From assembly GCA_946479435.1 (NCBI GenBank), contig CAMLFX010000055.1:1-20804 (forward strand): a stretch of DNA of 20,804 nucleotides, in the 5' to 3' direction. Position 1 is the stretch's first letter; each line of letters begins with the position of its first letter. Source of the DNA: an uncultured Sphingobacteriales bacterium. Its GTDB lineage: Bacteria; Bacteroidota; Bacteroidia; Chitinophagales; Chitinophagaceae. Positions 16,701 through 20,804 of this stretch are shown in pieces. Both the position numbers and the translations under genes were made by a program. Under the pieces are notes generated by a model. The model was not told the DNA's origin and did not search any database. It saw only the letters and a list, made by a program, of their open reading frames with translations.

Positions 16701-17198
16701 ACGCAGATCATTCTCAATATTTACCATTTGAGTAATCAGCAAGCGAATATCATCCATCTTCACCTGCTCTTCTCCTGTCATTCTTATAACAGTATCCATT
16801 GTATAAGTCCTGGCATCTTGCCCAAACATGCGCCATAGTTGGATGAGGCTTAATACTTTTCTTTCCAGCGCCTGAACATTATCTACCTGTGTTGGATTAT
16901 CATTTACCAGGCTTTTTAGTTCATTTATAGCCGGCATTATATGGAGCAAACCATTATTGTAAGGCTCTAAAAATCTTTTTTCATTGGTACCGCGGAAACC
17001 ACGCCTGCCAGTTTCCATATCCACCAATATGTTCTGTATATCATCAACCTGGTTAATGACCTTGTAAGAGTGTTTTACCCATCGTGCATTTTCTTGCTGG
17101 GTTTGGATGGAACTGTAGGTAACTATACCAATGATTAAGGTGATAATGACGGCACTAAGAAAACCCAGGTATAATTTACCTGTTACAGATAATTTCAT
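13746..17198 (-). CDS. Hybrid sensor histidine kinase: TM-CHASE3-TM-GAF-coiled coil-HisKA-HATPase-REC-REC-REC
   Basis: A 1150-aa membrane kinase. TM1 is about 8-27. CHASE3 (about 35-180) carries METGRRGF (61-68). TM2 is about 184-203, with no clear HAMP. A GAF domain (about 235-388) is followed by a Glu/Gln-rich coiled coil (about 386-470). HisKA has H486 in SHELRTP. The ATPase domain has N606, NDTGIGIP (647-654) and GGTGLGLS (677-684). Receiver 1 (about 761-870) is intact: D768/D769, D811, S841, K858. Receiver 2 (about 880-1003) has lost the acidic pair and the Lys though D933 remains. Receiver 3 (about 1030-1149) is intact: D1036-1038, D1081, T1111, K1133. It is the first of the four tightly spaced genes. 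The periplasmic CHASE3 ligand is unknown. Confidence 0.92.
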   Translation of the reverse strand: MKLSVTGKLYLGFLSAVIITLIIGIVTYSSIQTQQENARWVKHSYKVINQVDDIQNILVDMETGRRGFRGTNEKRFLEPYNNGLLHIMPAINELKSLVNDNPTQVDNVQALERKVLSLIQLWRMFGQDARTYTMDTVIRMTGEEQVKMDDIRLLITQMVNIENDLRVQREAINKQSLNFTSNISIIGSTAVLIIILILIYFIISEFNNRRKAETTVQENLQEVKLLNEESNNQNWLLTGVANVNDGLQDKDDIASLSKSALFVISNYINAIASAIYVYKEDEDALILQACNALPENAQKRFTIGEGLIGHAAQQREAVITRDVPTPYWTIQSATGATTAGEIVCIPLWYNKELKGVLEFATFSKFSPLQIQFLNNIAYSIATGLNAADSREKVMQLLEQVQLQKLDLQNQQEELRQTNEELTRQAEVLQASEEELRVQEEELRQINAELEEKNEAVEMSRQALSQKASELEITGKYKSEFLANMSHELRTPLNSVLILAKILSENKQANLSGKQIEYANIIHKSGTDLLNLINDILDLSKIEAGKIDFNFEDVKVDSILRDISQTFHVIAEEKSITFKQEKDETVPDNIYTDKQRLEQVIKNLLSNAFKFTPARGAVTLSFKTTENTANLTNDLLRNAKRILVIEVNDTGIGIPAEKQQLIFEAFQQADGSTSRKYGGTGLGLSISKELIKKLGGEIKLESKEQTGSKFSLYLPLNKAAFAESETQNGEAKDDTETEYELTEVVEQTKIIDDRKFITPGDKTMLIVEDDPQFAYIVQDFARSRGYKTIVALQGDEGLYYARKYRPSAITLDIQLPVIDGWTLLKLLKSDEKLKKIPVHVISATDVDKSGGAALAFIKKPVEKDDLEKAFNLINRNIHSGLKKILLLASNNDIDTFMKKVFKEKHTDIEYDVVGTEAEAIIKIEETKYDCIIIDMGHQLEKGKKELKAVHATAKSNETPIIIYLDEDLSSKDELQLKRLSDVIIRDSSQSKDRLMDELELFLYKVQEVENAPFPKASFANNLNNETTLQNRKVLLADDDMRNVFALSNLLEENNMQVITANDGKEAIALLEENPDIDIVLMDIMMPEMDGYEAMKLIRANKKFAHIPIIALTAKAMQGDREKTLKAGASDYITKPVDNTRLLSLMRVWLTT

Positions 17199-17265
17199 TT
17201 ACTAATAAGATATTTCAGAAAAGATACAACTGAATTGTAATAATTTAAGGGCTAGCAGGCAAGAA

Positions 17266-17520
17266 TTAAAGGTAGTTTTCCAATACTTCTTTTATTTTAT
17301 CGCAACTGAGAAAAAATGGCTTATCGCTAATATCCACTTTTGCTTCATTGCCTTGCAATGCATAGCTGCCAACAACACGGCCTACTGGGGTGTTTATAGT
17401 AAATACGGCAAGTCCATTATCTTGTGTAAGCTGGCCGCCCACTTTTTCTACTGCTGCTTTCACTTTTTGTTCAAATGCTTCAGGAGTGCCGTTTATGGGT
17501 AGGTTGAAGGTGCAAGACAT
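17266..17520 (-). CDS. Small conserved-looking protein, possible polyhydroxyalkanoic-acid-system-like fold
   Basis: An 84-aa soluble protein without signal peptide. The order is a strand (SCTFNLPI), a helix (PEAFEQKVKAAVEKVGGQL), three or four strands (AVFTINTPVGRVVGSYALQGNEAKVDI) and a C-terminal helix (CDKIKEVLENYL). This order and the short length resemble the small proteins of the putative polyhydroxyalkanoic acid system family (PF09650), but the match is by eye and weak. The steady codon use and stable alpha/beta pattern support a real gene. It lies 67 bp upstream of the hybrid kinase on the same strand and could be the first gene of that transcript, or independent. Confidence 0.6.
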   Translation of the reverse strand: MSCTFNLPINGTPEAFEQKVKAAVEKVGGQLTQDNGLAVFTINTPVGRVVGSYALQGNEAKVDISDKPFFLSCDKIKEVLENYL

Positions 17521-17591
17521 AATAACAATATTTTAAACAAAGTTGCTGAAAATATTGTTGCTAAGTATGGGTTGAGATTAAATATATGTAT

Positions 17592-17630
17592 AAAAAATAG
17601 GCAAGTAGCATTTCGCATACTTGCCTATTT
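17592..17630 (-). terminator. Rho-independent terminator of tRNA-Leu
   Basis: A perfect 13-bp stem pairs 17595-17607 (AAATAGGCAAGTA) with 17618-17630 (TACTTGCCTATTT) around a 10-nt loop, followed on the minus strand by a U-run (17592-17597). The first base of the stem is the A of the encoded CCA end, so the terminator starts inside the mature tRNA end. Confidence 0.88.
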
Positions 17631-17717
17631 GGTGCGGCAGAGGAGATTCGAACTCCCACGCCCGTTACAGGCGCTACCACCTCAAAGTAGTGCGTCTACC
17701 AATTTCGCCACCGCCGC
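17630..17717 (-). tRNA. tRNA-Leu, anticodon GAG, with encoded CCA
   Basis: Read on the minus strand, the acceptor stem GCGGCGG (17711-17717) pairs with CTGCCGC (17634-17640), with one G-U. The D-arm is GCG...CGC. The anticodon stem is CTACT/GGTAG around the loop TTGAGGT, giving anticodon GAG (Leu, codons CUC/CUU). A long class II variable arm with a CGCC/GGCG stem follows, then the T-arm GGGAG-TTCGAAT-CTCCT, discriminator A and an encoded CCA. All arms fold, so the gene looks functional. Confidence 0.96.
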
Positions 17718-17736
17718 ATGTTTCTTTGAAGGATTG

Positions 17737-17766
17737 CAAAGGTAAAAGTTAAAAGCAAATGTCAAA
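17737..17766 (-). promoter_or_regulatory. Bacteroidota-type promoter of tRNA-Leu (TTTG, 18 bp, TACCTTTG)
   Basis: On the minus strand, TTTG (17763-17766) is followed after 18 bp by TACCTTTG (17737-17744), an exact TAnnTTTG match. Transcription would start near 17731, about 14 bp before the mature 5' end of the tRNA. This is the best promoter in the window and supports the Bacteroidota assignment. Confidence 0.72.
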
Positions 17767-17784
17767 AAAAGGAAGATATATTTT

Positions 17785-18921
17785 TTACCGCTTTAATGTA
17801 ATGCGGAAGGTAGTGCCAATACCTACTTCCGAACTTTTTACAATAATAGAACCATGATGATACTTTTGAATAATACGTTTAGACAATGACAGGCCCAACC
17901 CCCAACCCCGTTTTTTAGTGGTAAAACCGGGGTTAAAGATTTTCTTTATTTGGTGTTTTGGTATTCCACGGCCTGTATCCGATATATCTATTACCACCTG
18001 CTGTGGCTGGTCAACAACCTTTAGTTCTATATTCCCTTTTCCTTCCATAGCGTCAAGCGCGTTGCGCATAAGGTTTTCAATAACCCAGTCAAAAAGGGGG
18101 CCACTGATGGCTATGGGTATATCTTCATGATTGGTCTTTAGTGTTATGGCAACTTTATTAGGCGCCCTTTTTTGCATGTAGTTTACCATGTTTTGAAGGC
18201 GCACAATAAGATTCTCTTCTTCCAATTTTGGTATGCTGCCCACCTTGCCAAACCTGTCAGCTACCAGTTTTAGTCTGTCAAGGTCTTTTTGCATTTCGGC
18301 TACCGCCTCTGTATTTGCATCATTGTCTTTTAGTAACTCAAGCCATGCTTCTATAGAGCTAAGGGGCGTGCCTAGCTGATGAGCTGTTTCTTTCGAAAGC
18401 CCGACCCAAACCTGGTTTTGAATTGACCTGTGTGCTGCGCTGAGGGCTATAAGTACAATGAATAGGAACAGGAATATTATGCCTAATTGTACGTACGGGT
18501 ATAAACGCAATTGCCGTAAAAGATAAGACTCACCGTAAGAAACGTATTGCCGGCCATAACCATAGTCGAATTCGATAGGAGCATGTATAGCGTTAAAGTC
18601 GTTGAGCTGATCTTTAAAAAAATTGGGGTTTCGTTCAGCTCGAATTGTATCCAGGTTCTTATGATCTACGATATTTCCATCTTCATCGGTAAGGATAAGA
18701 GGAATGGTCGTGTTTTCTTCCAATATAGTAGATATATACTTTGTGGCATTAGGGTCGGTAGTGGTGCTTAGTGTTTTTAATCCTTCAACAAGCTGTAATA
18801 CATTCTGTTTTTCCTGATCGGCAAGCTTGCCTGCCAATTGATTAGTATAAAATAAAGATGCGCCTACTATACATAAGGCAACAAGAATCAAATATGTTTT
18901 CCAATTAATATACTGTCGCAT
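17785..18921 (-). CDS. Two-TM sensor histidine kinase
   Basis: A 378-aa membrane kinase. TM1 is about 9-25 and TM2 about 143-163, enclosing a periplasmic region of about 115 residues with LILTDEDGNIVDHKN (75-89), which looks like a small PAS/CACHE-like sensor. There is no clear HAMP. The H box is SKETAHQLGTPLSS (H181). The ATPase domain carries NLMRNALDAM (N287), DTGRGIP (315-321), a FNPGFTT (329-335) block and GWGLGLSL (339-346). All catalytic residues are present. It has no response regulator beside it and is therefore an orphan. It is divergent from the 70-aa membrane protein gene, and its end is 68 bp upstream of the tRNA-Leu 5' end. Confidence 0.88.
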   Translation of the reverse strand: MRQYINWKTYLILVALCIVGASLFYTNQLAGKLADQEKQNVLQLVEGLKTLSTTTDPNATKYISTILEENTTIPLILTDEDGNIVDHKNLDTIRAERNPNFFKDQLNDFNAIHAPIEFDYGYGRQYVSYGESYLLRQLRLYPYVQLGIIFLFLFIVLIALSAAHRSIQNQVWVGLSKETAHQLGTPLSSIEAWLELLKDNDANTEAVAEMQKDLDRLKLVADRFGKVGSIPKLEEENLIVRLQNMVNYMQKRAPNKVAITLKTNHEDIPIAISGPLFDWVIENLMRNALDAMEGKGNIELKVVDQPQQVVIDISDTGRGIPKHQIKKIFNPGFTTKKRGWGLGLSLSKRIIQKYHHGSIIVKSSEVGIGTTFRITLKR

Positions 18922-18985
18922 AAATGCTCAAAAGGCTAAAAACGAAATCAAGGTAAAAATATTATGATTTTGACCGAATAACTAT

Positions 18986-18993
18986 TATTTTTG
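18986..18993 (+). promoter_or_regulatory. Candidate -7 box (TATTTTTG) for the 70-aa protein and glycosyltransferase genes
   Basis: An exact TAnnTTTG match 26 bp before the ATG at 19020. A TTTG lies upstream at 18969-18972, but the 13-bp spacer is shorter than usual, so only the -7 box is well supported. Confidence 0.45.
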
Positions 18994-19019
18994 CCACTGC
19001 AAATTTCTTCATAATAGAC

Positions 19020-19232
19020 ATGCAACAACACAACCAGGACACCCACATAGAAAATGAAGCGGATATAGAACTAAATAAACCGTCTAAATCGCGCTTTTTA
19101 TTTCTTTTGTTCTTTTTTGGCTTTTTTATATTTGCATGGGCAGGTTGCTACAACCTTTATGAGCATAAGTTCCAGAAGAACGATAATATCCCGGTTCCGG
19201 AAAATACGCAATACGAACCTAAGTATAAATAA
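19020..19232 (+). CDS. Small single-pass membrane protein, function unknown
   Basis: A 70-aa protein with a polar N-terminus (residues 1-23, many Glu, Asn and Gln), a basic SKSR, one very hydrophobic membrane helix (about 25-43, rich in Phe and Leu) and a polar tail with several Pro and Lys. The positive residues before the helix predict a cytoplasmic N-terminus. The gene follows a TAnnTTTG box and is followed after 18 bp by a glycosyltransferase gene. A hairpin starts directly after its stop codon. Translation of the two genes is therefore likely coupled, and the small protein may be a membrane partner of the transferase; this is inference. Confidence 0.62.
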   Translation: MQQHNQDTHIENEADIELNKPSKSRFLFLLFFFGFFIFAWAGCYNLYEHKFQKNDNIPVPENTQYEPKYK

Positions 19233-19255
19233 ATCATTGTTTTTTAAACAATGAT
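19233..19255 (+). promoter_or_regulatory. Hairpin masking the glycosyltransferase start codon
   Basis: ATCATTGTTT (19233-19242) and AAACAATGAT (19246-19255) are exact reverse complements around a TTT loop. The ATG of the glycosyltransferase (19251-19253) lies in the 3' arm, and the 5' arm begins directly after the stop codon of the upstream gene. No U-tract follows, so it is not a terminator. A ribosome ending on the upstream gene would open it, which predicts translational coupling. Confidence 0.55.
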
Positions 19256-20300
19256 AACCTGCACACAAGATACCGCTGTAGTCATTCTCAGCTACAATGG
19301 TAGAAAGTGGCATGAACTCTTTTTACCTGGTATTGTAGCCGATGCTAATACCGGCTATGAGGTAATTGTGGTGGACAATGCTTCTACCGACGATACCCAT
19401 CAATATTTAGTGGAAAATTTTCCAACGGTAAAAACGTTACAAATAGCTGTAAATAAAGGTTTTGCTCATGGCTACTACGAAGCGCTAAAGCAAATACAGG
19501 CTAAATACTATGTATTGCTAAGTGCCGATTTTGAAGTAACGTCAGGCTGGTTTACACCACTACTTACTGCAATGGGCCGTTACCAGGGCCTTGCGGCCTG
19601 TCAACCCAAAATTAGATATTGGAAAGAGCGTGAGTATTTTGAATATGCTGGCGCAGCAGGTGGTTTCATGGATAAATTCGGCTATCTTTTTTGCAGGGGC
19701 AGACTATTTAACGACCTGGAAAAGGACAATGGTCAATATAATGATGACATAGAAATATTTTGGGCATCGGGTGGATGCCTTATGGTACGTGCCGACCTGT
19801 ATCATATGGTGGGAGGGCTTGACCCCGATTTTTATGCACATATGGAAGAAGTGGACCTATGCTGGAGATTGAAAAATGCGGGGTATAAAATTGGCTACAT
19901 TGCTGGGTCAACTGTATATCATGTGGGTGGTAGTGTTATTAGCTATGGGAGCCCTCAAAAATTGTATTACAATTTCCGTAATAGCCTCATACTGCTTCTT
20001 AAAAACGAGAAAACTTCCCGGCTTCTGTGGCTAATGCCATTTAGGTTGATATTAGATGGTATTGCTGGTTTTAAGCTGTTTATTAGCGGCCGTTTCAAAG
20101 AAACTGCTACTATAATGAAAGCGCATTTCAATTTTTATGGCAGTCTTGGTAAATGGCTTAGCAGACGCAAAGCTGCACAAAAACTTATTACACACAGAAA
20201 TGAAGCCGGAATATGCCCTAGAAGTGTAGTGTGGGACTATTTTGTGCTCGGGAAAAAAGTATTCTCGAAGCTGAAATGGGAACCAGGACGACTTGAGTAA
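19251..20300 (+). CDS. Glycosyltransferase family 2 (rhamnosyltransferase-like)
   Basis: A 349-aa GT-A fold enzyme without a signal peptide. It has VVILSYNGR (9-18), the nucleotide-sugar site VVDNASTDDT (40-49), NKGFAHG (68-74), the metal-binding region LSADFEV (90-96), FWASGGCLMVR (170-180) and DPDFYAHMEEVDLCWRLKNAG (191-211), typical of WbbL-type rhamnosyl/glycosyltransferases that build surface polysaccharide. The ATG at 19251 is forced, since an in-frame stop lies two codons upstream. The C-terminus has a hydrophobic stretch (about 255-278) that may touch the membrane, followed by basic residues. Donor and acceptor sugars cannot be told. It is downstream of a 70-aa membrane protein gene in the same transcript. 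Confidence 0.9.
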   Translation: MITCTQDTAVVILSYNGRKWHELFLPGIVADANTGYEVIVVDNASTDDTHQYLVENFPTVKTLQIAVNKGFAHGYYEALKQIQAKYYVLLSADFEVTSGWFTPLLTAMGRYQGLAACQPKIRYWKEREYFEYAGAAGGFMDKFGYLFCRGRLFNDLEKDNGQYNDDIEIFWASGGCLMVRADLYHMVGGLDPDFYAHMEEVDLCWRLKNAGYKIGYIAGSTVYHVGGSVISYGSPQKLYYNFRNSLILLLKNEKTSRLLWLMPFRLILDGIAGFKLFISGRFKETATIMKAHFNFYGSLGKWLSRRKAAQKLITHRNEAGICPRSVVWDYFVLGKKVFSKLKWEPGRLE

Positions 20301-20313
20301 CTTTCTTCATTTG

Positions 20314-20343
20314 TTTACCGACACATTGCTGCCATTCACCGAC
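20314..20343 (+). promoter_or_regulatory. Pair of direct repeats with LytTR-type spacing upstream of the LiaF-like gene
   Basis: TTTACCGAC (20314-20322) and TTCACCGAC (20335-20343) share eight of nine bases and are separated by exactly 12 bp, a 21-bp period. Known LytTR regulators (AgrA, BtsR) bind two direct repeats with a 21-22-bp period, and the BtsR half-site begins ACCG or ACCA. The pair is 81 bp before the LiaF-like start and upstream of a weak TACTTTTA box (20394-20401), as expected for an activator site. Confidence 0.55.
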
Positions 20344-20423
20344 CTTACCCCCTTTTTTACCTAATGGGGCTTTAGTAACCCTATAATGCGTGCTACTTTT
20401 ACATCATCAAAGTAAATTATAGT

Positions 20424-20804
20424 ATGCAACGCGATTTTCAACAATATAACAGGTTTCGTGAACGGCGCATGCGCCGAAGGGGAGATAAGACTTTTTTTGG
20501 GCTGATAGTAATCTTAGCTGGTGTTTTTATCCTTCTTAAAAAACTGCACTTCTTCTATGTGGACTGGCAATTGATATGGCCTATAGCATTAATAGCAGTT
20601 GGACTGATGATTGGCCTTAAAAAGCGCTTTCATAACCATGCATGGTGGATATTGATTCTTATTGGGGTTGCCCATCTTATACCGGAATTTGAAATAAACG
20701 GAACCTCATCGGCCAGTCTTTTAGTGCCGGCCGCGATGATAATAGGTGGCCTGATGATAATCTTCAGATCGCGAAGCAAAAGCGACTGCAGACCTAATGA
20801 TATT
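20424..20804 (+). CDS. LiaF-like / DUF5668 membrane protein, N-terminal part (runs off the right edge)
   Basis: 127 codons are visible, and no stop is reached by the end of the window. A polar, Arg-rich N-terminus (residues 1-21) is followed by four hydrophobic segments at about 24-40, 44-63, 73-87 and 97-114. The order, the short basic loop GLKKRF (64-69) and the WPIALIAVGLMIG block match the DUF5668 (LiaI-LiaF-like) transmembrane domain. Such proteins usually continue into a C-terminal beta-rich domain linked to cell-envelope stress sensing, and in Bacteroidota they are often found near LytS/LytTR-type regulators. The start at 20424 is chosen because it is the first ATG in this frame after the promoter region. 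Confidence is limited by truncation. Confidence 0.75.
   Translation, partial: MQRDFQQYNRFRERRMRRRGDKTFFGLIVILAGVFILLKKLHFFYVDWQLIWPIALIAVGLMIGLKKRFHNHAWWILILIGVAHLIPEFEINGTSSASLLVPAAMIIGGLMIIFRSRSKSDCRPNDI

Noticed and set aside
20394..20414. TACTTT...AAAGTA inverted repeat before the LiaF-like gene
   Set aside because: Arms are only 6 bp and AT-rich, too weak to call as an operator on its own.
20463..20476. 14-bp GC-rich palindrome CGGCGCATGCGCCG
   Set aside because: It lies in coding sequence for an Arg-rich segment (RRMRR), so codon choice explains it well enough; no partner copies seen.

Overview
The window reads as a chromosomal segment of a Bacteroidota bacterium, most likely from the Chitinophagaceae or a neighbouring family. 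The signs are a C-terminal type IX secretion (T9SS) sorting domain on a GEVED/Ig-repeat protein, several short SPII lipoproteins, no Shine-Dalgarno sequences, and promoter elements of the Bacteroidota TTTG / TAnnTTTG kind. The clearest such promoter stands before the tRNA-Leu gene. No insertion sequence, integrase, phage gene or CRISPR array was seen, so this looks like ordinary chromosome, with no sign of a mobile island.

Left part (1-5.6 kb, all minus strand): the 5' end of an NADP-type isocitrate dehydrogenase gene, a secreted T9SS cargo protein with its own terminator, then two tandem paralogues of the arylsulfate sulfotransferase (ASST) superfamily. These are followed by an AT-rich gap of about 470 bp holding two perfect inverted repeats. 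Middle part (5.6-11.2 kb): a LigB-type extradiol dioxygenase (YgiD family) with an export-like N-terminus, several small lipoproteins, a DUF47/PhoU-like protein, a secreted endonuclease/exonuclease/phosphatase-fold protein and a CsbD stress protein.

11.2-17.2 kb is the most distinctive region. It is a tightly packed minus-strand operon of a CHASE3-GAF hybrid histidine kinase with three receiver domains, a stand-alone CheR methyltransferase, a stand-alone CheB methylesterase without a receiver, and a soluble REC-HisKA-HATPase protein. No CheA, CheW or MCP is present in the window. The layout suggests a signalling module in which reversible methylation acts on a kinase rather than on a chemoreceptor; that part is inference.

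Right part (17.2-20.8 kb): an 84-aa protein, a tRNA-Leu(GAG) with promoter and terminator, a two-TM sensor kinase, a 70-aa membrane protein followed by a GT2 glycosyltransferase whose start codon lies in a hairpin, and the start of a LiaF-like (DUF5668) membrane protein. Upstream of that last gene is a pair of 9-bp direct repeats with a 21-bp period, the geometry used by LytTR-type regulators.
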